Shown piece after piece: positions 6,481 through 13,701 of a stretch of DNA of 26,534 nucleotides (the first letter of the stretch is position 1; the number at the start of each line of letters is the position of its first letter). Source of the DNA: an uncultured Acidimicrobiales bacterium (GTDB lineage: Bacteria; Actinomycetota; Acidimicrobiia; Acidimicrobiales; UBA10347); NCBI GenBank assembly GCA_937942965.1, contig CALDGN010000403.1, forward strand, positions 1-26,534, read 5' to 3'. Position numbers and translations under genes: made by a program. The notes beneath the pieces were generated by a model. It saw only the letters and a program-made list of their open reading frames with translations, had not been told where the DNA came from and did no database searches.

Positions 6481-7422
6481 TCAGTTTTGCTCGGGGCTCC
6501 ACCGAACAGGGAACACATCGGGGAAGTCGGTCAACGGCTGACCGGACTGTGGCTCGTGCTTGTAGAGCGCCACCGGGTCCGGAATGATCTGGCCAGCGCG
6601 ATGCAGATAGTGCACGTCTGGGCCCGCCCACATCGAGGCGTGAGCCCGCCGGGACGACTCGGCGACGCGGCCTCCGAGCGCGGAGTGAAGGATGTGTCCG
6701 TGGAACAGCAGCACGTCGCCCGGCTCGTAGTGCCAGCCAAGGATGTCGAACGACGAACGGTTCGCATCGATGTCCGGAACCGGTGGAAGTCGCTGATCGC
6801 GTATGCCGCTGAAGTAGTCCCATTCCTGGTGGGCGTCGGCCCCGAGCACAGGCGCCGCCGCAGTTCCAGCCTGGACCTCGGCTTCGGCTGCCGCAAAGGT
6901 CTCGCGGGCATCGTCGTCGCGTTCGGCGTCACGGCCGGCCAGTGGCGCATAGGTCGTGTTCCAAAGATGTGAACCCCGGACGACCTCGACACTCAAATCC
7001 CGAGGGACTTCGTCGGGCGATACCCAGGCACGAATCAGGTCGTGACCGTCGACGTTGTAATAGCAGGTGTCCTGATGCCACGGCGTAGGCGGCACATGGC
7101 CGGCCGGCTTGAAGAACAACTGGTCCATGTAGAACGACACCGGAGCTCGCAGAGTCGAGCCAACGATCTCGGCCAACACACCTTCGGTCACCAAGCTGCC
7201 GAGCTCGCTCGAACGAGCAGCAGGGAACTGGTCGACGCGGAGCGTGCCAATGTCGGTCGACATGCCGTCAGGTGTAGCGATCGCAGCATCAAGGCCAGCA
7301 GCCGCTGCCTCGACCCAGTCCGGCGGCAGAACCTGCTTGAGGAGCACTGCTCCGTCGCGATGAAAGGCCGCCGACTCTTCGTCGGTGACAGGGCGCAGCG
7401 CAGACGAACTCAACGTGGACAT
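6481..7422 (-). CDS. phytanoyl-CoA dioxygenase (PhyH) family protein
   Basis: A 313-residue Fe(II)/2-oxoglutarate-dependent oxygenase. ATG 7422 (MSTLSSSALRP) is chosen because family similarity starts just after it (VTDEESAAFHRDGAVLLKQVL), and the upstream extension to 7680 overlaps the neighbouring gene and is Arg-rich. The metal triad is complete: H116-x-D118 in TPWHQDTCYYN and distal H246 in HGHILHSALGG; R258/R259 in SSRRAHASMW is placed to bind 2-oxoglutarate. RDLSVEVVRGSHLW and EPGDVLLFHG are further PhyH hallmarks. It should hydroxylate a small-molecule substrate in the cytoplasm; the substrate is not predictable, since this family is broad in marine bacteria. A TAGCGT box lies 8 nt before the start. 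The gene lies 29 nt after the hypothetical gene. Confidence 0.9.
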   Translation of the reverse strand: MSTLSSSALRPVTDEESAAFHRDGAVLLKQVLPPDWVEAAAAGLDAAIATPDGMSTDIGTLRVDQFPAARSSELGSLVTEGVLAEIVGSTLRAPVSFYMDQLFFKPAGHVPPTPWHQDTCYYNVDGHDLIRAWVSPDEVPRDLSVEVVRGSHLWNTTYAPLAGRDAERDDDARETFAAAEAEVQAGTAAAPVLGADAHQEWDYFSGIRDQRLPPVPDIDANRSSFDILGWHYEPGDVLLFHGHILHSALGGRVAESSRRAHASMWAGPDVHYLHRAGQIIPDPVALYKHEPQSGQPLTDFPDVFPVRWSPEQN

Positions 7423-7451
7423 CGCAATCCACGCTAGTTCAGGGCTACTGG

Positions 7452-8729
7452 TTAGGCCCCTTCGGTACCTGCCGGAGGCGCTGAGGCACTGATCGTGCCG
7501 CCGTCGAGGACACCCTCGGCGGCAACCGCGACGCCTGCCACGAGCTCGACGAGGATCTCGTCTTCTTCCTCCATGTCTGAGATGTCGGCGATGAACCATC
7601 CGCCGTCGCCGGTCAACACCGGCGCGCTCACATGGCTCGCCAACGCTTCGCTGGGCTCGTCGGGGTGTCGGACGTCCCACACCGCAGCGGCCATGGCCTC
7701 GAGAGCTGCCGCCGCAGCTGTCGGATCAGCGTCGGTCAGAGCGAAGTACATCGCACCGCTCTGGCTTCGCAGGTCCTCGATCATGTTCGGATCGACCCGG
7801 ACGGTGCCATCCGGCGTCTCGGCCGGGCCCGTCGCTGCGTCTTGTTGCGCAAGCATCTGGCGGATCTCTTCGTTCGGCGGAACGAGCGCACCCAGCGAGG
7901 GCGTGATGTCCGGAGCGTCGCTGGGGAACGAAACGGCGTTCACCGAGTTCTCGTCGTCAACCGGTTCGAAGGTCTGCCAGGCGACGATCGGGAACGTGTC
8001 ACCCGGCACCAGGTCAGGGCGCACCACATGAAGCCACGGCGCCAGGTCGACCACGATCTGCACGATGCTGATTGAGCCGTCCTCGGCAAAGGCTGCGGCG
8101 ATGGCAGCGGCCAAGTTGCCGACCCGCGGTTCGGCCCGTTCCACGAGATGGCGGACCATCTCGTCGGCGGGATACATGCCGTTGTCGAGCGCCATCTTCC
8201 GCACGATGTCGTCGAACAATTCGGGCGGAAGCCCGAGCAGCTCAAGCAGTCGCCACACCGGCGCGCCCACGAGTACCGACGCGGCCTGTTCCGGATTCGT
8301 CTCGACGCCATCAGCCAGCGCCTCGAACAGATGCAGCCACCGGGTGGGGTCGCACGTCAGGTGCAGGCGAAGGAGTTCTCGAAGCGTCCGCTCCGCCTGA
8401 TGGTTGGAGCGGTCCCACTGGACAAGACCCTTGTCGATGCCGGGAATCGCGACCGACAGCGATTCGAGCGCTTCGGCACCGACAGGACGCAGATCGATCG
8501 CCCCCCGCTCATCTCCGATCCAGAACGTGAGCGACTCGCCGCCGCCTTCGAGCGCGAGCCCCGTCGCCTCACCATCGCGGATCCACCCGGTGAGCACCGC
8601 AGATTGCAGATCACCGCGACTCGGGATCCGAACGTTCTGCTCGATGAGCACCGTCGACGACGCCAGTAGCTCGACGGCTCGTGCGACGCGCTCCCTCGGT
8701 GATGGCTCCATCGGTGATGGTTCGTTCAT
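7452..8729 (-). CDS. hypothetical protein, 425 residues
   Basis: I do not recognise this protein. ATG 8729 sits exactly six bases behind a minus-strand TAGCCT box, favouring it as a leaderless start; a second ATG at 8711 is possible. The N-terminal region (about residues 10-110) is a beta-rich domain (VLTGWIRDGEATGLALEGGGESLTFWIGDERG). Residues 115-220 are helical, with RELLRLHLTCDPTRWLHLFE and VWRLLELLGLPPELFDDIV. The remainder is acidic with long Ala-rich helices (PTAAAAALEAMAAAVWDV) and a C-terminal beta segment GGWFIADISDMEEED. There is no signal peptide or membrane helix. It heads a minus-strand run leading into the PhyH and lipoprotein genes, so shared transcription is possible, but the sequence gives no functional link. 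Confidence 0.7.
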   Translation of the reverse strand: MNEPSPMEPSPRERVARAVELLASSTVLIEQNVRIPSRGDLQSAVLTGWIRDGEATGLALEGGGESLTFWIGDERGAIDLRPVGAEALESLSVAIPGIDKGLVQWDRSNHQAERTLRELLRLHLTCDPTRWLHLFEALADGVETNPEQAASVLVGAPVWRLLELLGLPPELFDDIVRKMALDNGMYPADEMVRHLVERAEPRVGNLAAAIAAAFAEDGSISIVQIVVDLAPWLHVVRPDLVPGDTFPIVAWQTFEPVDDENSVNAVSFPSDAPDITPSLGALVPPNEEIRQMLAQQDAATGPAETPDGTVRVDPNMIEDLRSQSGAMYFALTDADPTAAAAALEAMAAAVWDVRHPDEPSEALASHVSAPVLTGDGGWFIADISDMEEEDEILVELVAGVAVAAEGVLDGGTISASAPPAGTEGA

Positions 8730-8735
8730 CGGGCG

Positions 8736-8741
8736 AGGCTA
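8736..8741 (-). promoter_or_regulatory. -10 box for leaderless hypothetical gene
   Basis: Minus-strand TAGCCT, six bases (CGCCCG), then ATG 8729. It diverges from the TAACGT box of the DUF2461 gene 33 bp away. Confidence 0.45.
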
Positions 8742-8773
8742 CTGCGGCGCTTCGACCCGCACGCCGGGCTGAG

Positions 8774-8779
8774 TAACGT
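8774..8779 (+). promoter_or_regulatory. -10 box for leaderless DUF2461 gene
   Basis: TAACGT, six bases (TTCCCC), then ATG 8786; no Shine-Dalgarno sequence lies between, so the mRNA most likely starts at the A of the start codon. Confidence 0.5.
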
Positions 8780-8785
8780 TTCCCC

Positions 8786-9445
8786 ATGGCGTTCACGGGG
8801 ATCCCGACCGATGCACTTGCGTTCTATAACGAGCTCGAGGCGGACAACTCCAAGGCGTTCTGGGAACAGAACAAGGAGCGATTCAAGGTTGTCGTTCGTG
8901 GGCCGGTAACCGAACTTGCCGAGACGCTCAGCGAATACGGCGACTTCCACTTGTTCCGCCCGCACAACGACCTGCGGTTCTCGAAGAACAAGCCGCCGTA
9001 CAAGACGCACCAGGGCGCCTATACCGAGGGCGAAGGGGGCGCCGGCTACTACTTCCAGCTCTCGGCCGAGGGCCTCATGGCCGGCACCGGCTACTACGCG
9101 ATGGCCAAGGATCAGCTCGACCGGTTTCGTCAAGCTGTCGATGACGATGCGCTTGGTGGCGAACTGGTCGACATCGTCGGCGGCTACGGACGCGGCTTCC
9201 GGATCGGAGCGATCAGCGAACTGAAGACAGCGCCTCGTGGCTATCCCAAGGACCATCCGAGGATCGAGATCCTTCGCCGCAAAGGCCTTCTGGCATCCAA
9301 AGACTTCGGCGCCCCGAAGTGGCTCCACACAAAACGGGCTGCGACCCGGATCCGTGAAACGTGGGAAGCGGGCGACGCGATGAACGCGTGGCTCGACAAG
9401 CACGTTGGCCCGAGTCAGCTCGAGCCCGAAGGCTTCTTCGGCTGA
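8786..9445 (+). CDS. DUF2461 (TIGR02453) family protein
   Basis: A 219-residue protein matching DUF2461: the N-terminal LAFYNELEADNSKAFWEQNK, then FRPHNDLRFSKNKPPYKTHQGA (the family's R.N.D.RFSKDK.PYK core, with H in the TH position), followed by GYYFQLSAEGLMAGTGYYAM and LKTAPRGYPKDHPRIE. These are the two strongest blocks of the family. It is a stand-alone soluble protein of typical length. The biochemical role of the family is not established. ATG 8786 lies six bases behind a TAACGT box, so it is probably expressed from a leaderless mRNA. It is divergent from the hypothetical gene on the other strand and 82 nt from the following DUF2306 gene. Confidence 0.9.
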   Translation: MAFTGIPTDALAFYNELEADNSKAFWEQNKERFKVVVRGPVTELAETLSEYGDFHLFRPHNDLRFSKNKPPYKTHQGAYTEGEGGAGYYFQLSAEGLMAGTGYYAMAKDQLDRFRQAVDDDALGGELVDIVGGYGRGFRIGAISELKTAPRGYPKDHPRIEILRRKGLLASKDFGAPKWLHTKRAATRIRETWEAGDAMNAWLDKHVGPSQLEPEGFFG

Positions 9446-9489
9446 CGGCATCGCCTGGAGCTCCCAGAGAGCGTTCGACAACCCAGTGC

Positions 9490-9495
9490 TAACTT
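9490..9495 (+). promoter_or_regulatory. candidate -10 box for the DUF2306 gene
   Basis: TAACTT (TANNNT) lies 32 nt before ATG 9528, leaving a leader of about 26 nt that contains the AAAGGGGGA ribosome-binding site (9514-9522). No clear -35 is seen. Confidence 0.3.
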
Positions 9496-9527
9496 CGTTG
9501 TCCTGACCGATCAAAGGGGGAGAGGTC

Positions 9528-10421
9528 ATGCCTTTGCTTGTACTGGCGTTCTACGGAGCGCTCGTGGTGTGGGCGGCGATGTTGTTCGTCGCTCTGCGAC
9601 AGGCGTCGTACCGGCCGTTCCTGATGTTCGGCATCGGGCTGATGCTGTTCCTGAACATCGGCTATTTCGTCCAGGGTCAACCTGACGCAATCGCGTTCTT
9701 CATCAGCTTGTACGACGTGCTCGACAACCTCGGCGTGTCGAGCGACAGCGGCGAGATTCCCGCGGCACTCGCGACCTGTGTCGACAACGCATGCACCACG
9801 TGGGGCGACACCTACGAGACGCATCCGTCCTGGGGCGTTGCCTTTCACGACCGGTTCGCGAACGGGCCAACGTCTCGCACGAACCTGCTCTACGGCCACA
9901 TCGCGTTCAACACCGTCGCGTTCGTGCTCGCTCACGTGCAGCTCTACCGTCCCGGCACGGGTGGCGCAGCCAACGCTCGCCGACATCGCCTGCTCGGACG
10001 TGTGGGCTTCAGCGCCAACGCAATCGGCACGCTCGCTGCAGTCGTACTCGCAGCCCAGCACGGATCGGTCGAGGAGTACGGCGGCCCGCTCGCCATGTTC
10101 GGATTCTGGTCGATGGCATTCGTGGTCTTCGGCTGTGGCGTCAAGACCGTCACGACGGCCCGCTCCGGCGATATCGCTGGTCACCGCGTCTGGATGATGC
10201 GGTACCTCGGTTCGATGTGGGGCGCCTTCTGGCTGTTCCGGGTGATGCTGTTCGTGCTCGGACCGATCCTGCGCAATATCGAGGCTGCAACGATCTTGAT
10301 CTGCATCTGGTTCTCCGCACCGCTCGGAGTCCTGATCGCCGAAGGCTTCCGCCGCCGTGCCATCCGCGGGAATCGAGTCGATGTCCGGGCGTCTGACGCG
10401 AACGTGCTTTCCGAGGTCTAG
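9528..10421 (+). CDS. DUF2306-type multi-pass membrane protein
   Basis: A 297-residue integral membrane protein with a strong AAAGGGGGA ribosome site before ATG 9528. It has about seven or eight hydrophobic segments (around residues 3-22, 28-50, 125-145, 160-183, 190-210, 226-247, 253-275). DUF2306-like features are the His-bearing helix LLYGHIAFNTVAFVLAHVQLY, RRHRLLGRVGF and GDIAGHRVWMMRYLGSMWGAFWLFR; the paired His-Arg motifs resemble those proposed to hold heme in related 4-helix families, but that is inference. An extra loop between the second and third helices (about residues 60-120, with CVDNAC) is extracytoplasmic and could contain a disulfide. The function is unknown. The next gene, a halogenase, begins 103 nt downstream after an AT-richer gap. 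Confidence 0.75.
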   Translation: MPLLVLAFYGALVVWAAMLFVALRQASYRPFLMFGIGLMLFLNIGYFVQGQPDAIAFFISLYDVLDNLGVSSDSGEIPAALATCVDNACTTWGDTYETHPSWGVAFHDRFANGPTSRTNLLYGHIAFNTVAFVLAHVQLYRPGTGGAANARRHRLLGRVGFSANAIGTLAAVVLAAQHGSVEEYGGPLAMFGFWSMAFVVFGCGVKTVTTARSGDIAGHRVWMMRYLGSMWGAFWLFRVMLFVLGPILRNIEAATILICIWFSAPLGVLIAEGFRRRAIRGNRVDVRASDANVLSEV

Positions 10422-10492
10422 GTGCGGCCATACAAGAAGTAAAGACGTGGTGCCGACAATTCGCTGCGAGGGGGTGTCAAACTTGAGAAAAT

Positions 10493-10498
10493 AGTTTC
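10493..10498 (+). promoter_or_regulatory. candidate -10 box for the halogenase gene
   Basis: TAGTTT within an AT-rich patch (10481-10500) fits TANNNT and would start transcription near 10505, giving a leader of about 20 nt with a weak GGAAAG (10510-10515) ribosome site. Confidence 0.3.
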
Positions 10499-10524
10499 AC
10501 ACCACACATGGAAAGCAGTGACGT

Positions 10525-12183
10525 ATGCGCCGGGGCAACGAAGTCAGAACTCGCGAACGAGACGATGACCAGCGAGGCGCCGGCCGCGCTCGCGGCAAGC
10601 TCGACCGGATTGTGATCGTGGGAGGTGGAACGTCGGGTTGGATGAGCGCCACGTATCTCCAACGGTCCTACCCCGACGCACATGTCACCGTGATCGAAGC
10701 GCCAGCCATCCCGAGAGTTGGCGTTGGCGAAGCCACGATTCCCAACCTGAACTCTGCGTTCTGGCAACACCTCGGCATCCCGGAGTCTGAGTGGATGCCC
10801 CGGGTTCGGGCCACCTGCAAGATGGGGATCAAGTTCGCGAACTGGAGCGCCCCCCAGATCACCGATCCGGACGATCACTACTGGCACCTATTCGGCGTCA
10901 TGCCTGCGTACGCCGGCGTGCCGCTCCCGCATTACTGGAACCAGCAGCGCCTGCACCATGGCACCGTCGGCCGCTTCGACGAGGAGTGCTACCGCGAGAC
11001 GGCAGTCGCGCAGCAACAGCGCAGCCCCGTGGATCTCGATGGCCAGAAGTGGTCGAACTACGCCTGGCACTTCGACTCGAACCTGATGGCCGAGTACCTC
11101 AAGGAATGCTCGCTCGAGTGGGGAGCTCGGTTGATTGCCGAACGTGTCGTCGGCGCCGAGAGGGCGGGCGACGGAGCGATCAGCAGCGTGCAAACAGACC
11201 ACGGCAATTCGATCGAAGGTGACTTCTTCGTCGACTGCTCAGGATTCCGGTCGCTGCTTATGGGCGAGGTCATGGGCGAGCCGTTCCTCGACGCGTCGGA
11301 TCAACTGCTGTGCAACGCGGCCGTTGCGACCCAGCTGCCACACCACGTCGACGATGCTCCCGTCGACGCGTACACAACTGCGACCGCGCTCAACAACGGA
11401 TGGAGCTGGCACATCCCGCTGCTTGGGCGGGTCGGAACCGGCTACGTCTACTCAAACCGCCACTGCAGCGAAGACGAGGCCATCGCAGAGTTCAGCGACC
11501 ACCTCGGCATCGATCCCGACGCCCAGACCTGGAATCGGCTCCGCTTCCCGGTCGGCCGACGCCAACGCTCCTGGGTCGCGAACTGCGTAGCCGTCGGGCT
11601 CGCTGGCAACTTCCTTGAACCGCTCGAGTCAACCGCGCTCTATCTGACTTATGGGGCACTGCACCAGCTGGTTCGTCACTTGCCGGACGGCGACCTGAAC
11701 CGGGCCGATCGAGATGGATTCAACGAAGCGCTCGCATACAGCTACGACGACTGCAAAGACTTCGTGCAGATGCACTACGTGTGCAGCCCTCGGAGCGACA
11801 CGCGATTCTGGCAAGACAACCACCAGCTCAATGTCTCCCCGTCGTTGCAAGAGAAGCTCGACCGGTACCGCGACGGACAGGTCATCAACCTGACGACCAC
11901 GAGCGCCGACGCCTACTACAACAACTTCGACTACGAGTTCCGCAACTTCTGGACCGAAGGCTCGTACTACGCCGTGCTGACAGGCATGGGCGTCTACCCC
12001 GAACGGGTGCACGAGTCGCTGCGCAGCGGGCAAGAACCGCAGGCGATCCAGCAACTGTTCTCGTCGGTCAAGGAACGAGGGGCCCGCGCGGCCGAAGTGC
12101 TTCCGAGCCATCGCGACTTCCTCGTCTCGCTGTACCACGACGAGAACGGGCCGGTCATCGACCTGCGCGATCGGGATCGCTGA
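10525..12183 (+). CDS. flavin-dependent (tryptophan-type) halogenase
   Basis: A 552-residue FADH2-dependent halogenase. ATG 10525 is the only start, since a TGA lies two codons upstream in frame. The FAD motif GGGTSGWMSA (residues 33-42) is followed by RVGVGEATIPN. ATCKMGIKFANW holds K99, aligned with catalytic Lys79 of PrnA. The WxWxIP signature is intact in GWSWHIPL (293-299), which separates halogenases from monooxygenases. GNFLEPLESTALYLT carries E368 and S369 of the active-site Glu-Ser pair. It oxidises halide with flavin hydroperoxide and chlorinates or brominates an aromatic or bound substrate; the substrate is not predictable. No flavin reductase, NRPS or PKS gene is nearby, so reduced flavin must come from elsewhere. 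The first 25 residues are unusually charged. Confidence 0.9.
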   Translation: MRRGNEVRTRERDDDQRGAGRARGKLDRIVIVGGGTSGWMSATYLQRSYPDAHVTVIEAPAIPRVGVGEATIPNLNSAFWQHLGIPESEWMPRVRATCKMGIKFANWSAPQITDPDDHYWHLFGVMPAYAGVPLPHYWNQQRLHHGTVGRFDEECYRETAVAQQQRSPVDLDGQKWSNYAWHFDSNLMAEYLKECSLEWGARLIAERVVGAERAGDGAISSVQTDHGNSIEGDFFVDCSGFRSLLMGEVMGEPFLDASDQLLCNAAVATQLPHHVDDAPVDAYTTATALNNGWSWHIPLLGRVGTGYVYSNRHCSEDEAIAEFSDHLGIDPDAQTWNRLRFPVGRRQRSWVANCVAVGLAGNFLEPLESTALYLTYGALHQLVRHLPDGDLNRADRDGFNEALAYSYDDCKDFVQMHYVCSPRSDTRFWQDNHQLNVSPSLQEKLDRYRDGQVINLTTTSADAYYNNFDYEFRNFWTEGSYYAVLTGMGVYPERVHESLRSGQEPQAIQQLFSSVKERGARAAEVLPSHRDFLVSLYHDENGPVIDLRDRDR

Positions 12184-12218
12184 ACGACTTCGCTGGCTCC
12201 CTTCTCTGCCACAATCAA

Positions 12219-12235
12219 CCCTCCGACCAGGAGGG
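12219..12235 (+). promoter_or_regulatory. ribosome-binding site sequestered in a 6-bp hairpin
   Basis: The Shine-Dalgarno GGAGGG (12230-12235) before ATG 12241 pairs perfectly with CCCTCC (12219-12224) across a 5-nt loop (GACCA). If transcription begins upstream of 12219 the hairpin would limit translation of the peptidase. If a CACAAT -10 at 12210-12215 is used, the start would fall inside the left arm and the hairpin could not form. Confidence 0.35.
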
Positions 12236-12240
12236 GCACC

Positions 12241-13605
12241 ATGCCGAACGACCAACTCACCAACGAGACGGTCGAGCTGCTGCAGCAGCTGATCCGCAAT
12301 CAGTGCGTCAACGAGGGAACCGAGACGTCCGGCCACGAGGATCGCAACGCTCGGCTCTTGCGAGACGAACTCGATGGGCTGCCCGTCGACATCGAGATGA
12401 TCGAGCCCGCGCCCGGGCGCACCTCGATGATCGCCCGCTACGAGGGGACCGATCCTGACGCGCCGACGCTGTGCTTGATGGGACATACCGACGTCGTGCC
12501 GGTCAGCCCCGACGGCTGGACCAACGACCCGTTCGGCGGCGAGCTGATCACGGCCGCCGACGGCACGCCCGAAGTCTGGGGACGCGGCGCGGTCGACATG
12601 TTGAACCTGACCTCATCAATGCTGGTCGCGTTCCGCGAGATCGTGCGCAGCGAACGTCGCTACCCCGGCGACATCATCTACTTCGGCGTCGCCGACGAAG
12701 AGGCCGGGGGAGTGCTCGGCGCTCGCCACATCGTCGACCATCACTGGGATGCGGTTGGCTGTGACTACGTGCTGACCGAGTACGGCGGCACGCCGACGTT
12801 CACCGACGAGGGCACGTTCGTGTTGCTGACGAACGGCGAGAAGCAGGCTGCGTTTCGCCACCTCGAAATCGCCGGATCACCCGGTCACGGCTCGATGCCC
12901 TACGACGCCGACAATGCACTGATCAAGGCCGCGACGATCGTGCACCGCCTCAGCCAGCACGAGATCGCACCCCGGCTCGACGAGGCCTTTCGGGACCGCG
13001 TTCGGGCGCTCGGGTTCGACCGCGAGCTCGAACGGAAGTTGCTCGATCCGGTGCACCTCGAGGAAGCGCTGGCCGAGCTTCCGCCTGGCACCGCTCGCAA
13101 CCTGCACTCGTGTTGCCACATGTCGTTCAGCCCGAACGTGATGCAGAGCGGCGAGAAGGACAACACGATTCCGGACCACGCCGACCTGTACATCGACATT
13201 CGGATGCTTCCTGGCGAGACGCAAGAAGACGCCGATCGCTACGTGCGCGAGATCATCGGCGAGGACCTGTGGCCGTCGGTCACCATGCATCGCAAGTTCG
13301 ATGATGAACCCAAGGCGCCTGCGCAGTCGTCGATCGACACGCCGCTGTGGTCTGCGCTCGACGATGCGATTCAGATGGCGTATCCCGGGGCTCGGGTCGT
13401 TCCGTCGTTCGTCACCGGAGGCACCGATGCGCGGTTCTTCCGAGCGAAGGGTGTGCCGGCGTATGGCTGCGGCCTGCTCAGCGACAAGGTCTCGTTCGCC
13501 GAGTTCCAGAGCCGCTTCCATGGCAACGACGAGCGGATCGACATCGAGTCGCTTGCGCTCACCACCCAGCTCTGGCTCGACGTCTGCGATCGCCTCTGGG
13601 TGTAG
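12241..13605 (+). CDS. M20 family zinc metallopeptidase (ArgE/DapE-like)
   Basis: A 454-residue dinuclear metallohydrolase of the M20/ArgE-DapE-CPG2 group, with AGGAGGGG upstream of ATG 12241. Motifs in order: GHTDVVP (H82, D84), VWGRGAVDM (bridging D119), ADEEAGG (E153 general base, E154 ligand) and the late metal His in RFHGNDERID (H427). SPGHGSMPYDADNAL belongs to the lid/dimerisation domain, where the family His interacts with substrate carboxylate. It should cleave an N-acyl or peptide bond of a small substrate in the cytosol. The usual Lys after DM is Leu (DMLN), so substrate choice may differ from DapE/ArgE. It follows the halogenase by 57 nt, and the CoA-transferase comes 96 nt later; neither suggests an amino-acid biosynthesis operon. 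Confidence 0.9.
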   Translation: MPNDQLTNETVELLQQLIRNQCVNEGTETSGHEDRNARLLRDELDGLPVDIEMIEPAPGRTSMIARYEGTDPDAPTLCLMGHTDVVPVSPDGWTNDPFGGELITAADGTPEVWGRGAVDMLNLTSSMLVAFREIVRSERRYPGDIIYFGVADEEAGGVLGARHIVDHHWDAVGCDYVLTEYGGTPTFTDEGTFVLLTNGEKQAAFRHLEIAGSPGHGSMPYDADNALIKAATIVHRLSQHEIAPRLDEAFRDRVRALGFDRELERKLLDPVHLEEALAELPPGTARNLHSCCHMSFSPNVMQSGEKDNTIPDHADLYIDIRMLPGETQEDADRYVREIIGEDLWPSVTMHRKFDDEPKAPAQSSIDTPLWSALDDAIQMAYPGARVVPSFVTGGTDARFFRAKGVPAYGCGLLSDKVSFAEFQSRFHGNDERIDIESLALTTQLWLDVCDRLWV

Positions 13606-13701
13606 TCCTGGCGTCGATTCCGCCGGCGTTTTCTGACAGAGCCGGTCGGGCTGTGAAGATGAGCCCGTGACGTTGGGGGACCGAACGATGGAGCTAGAGC
13701 G

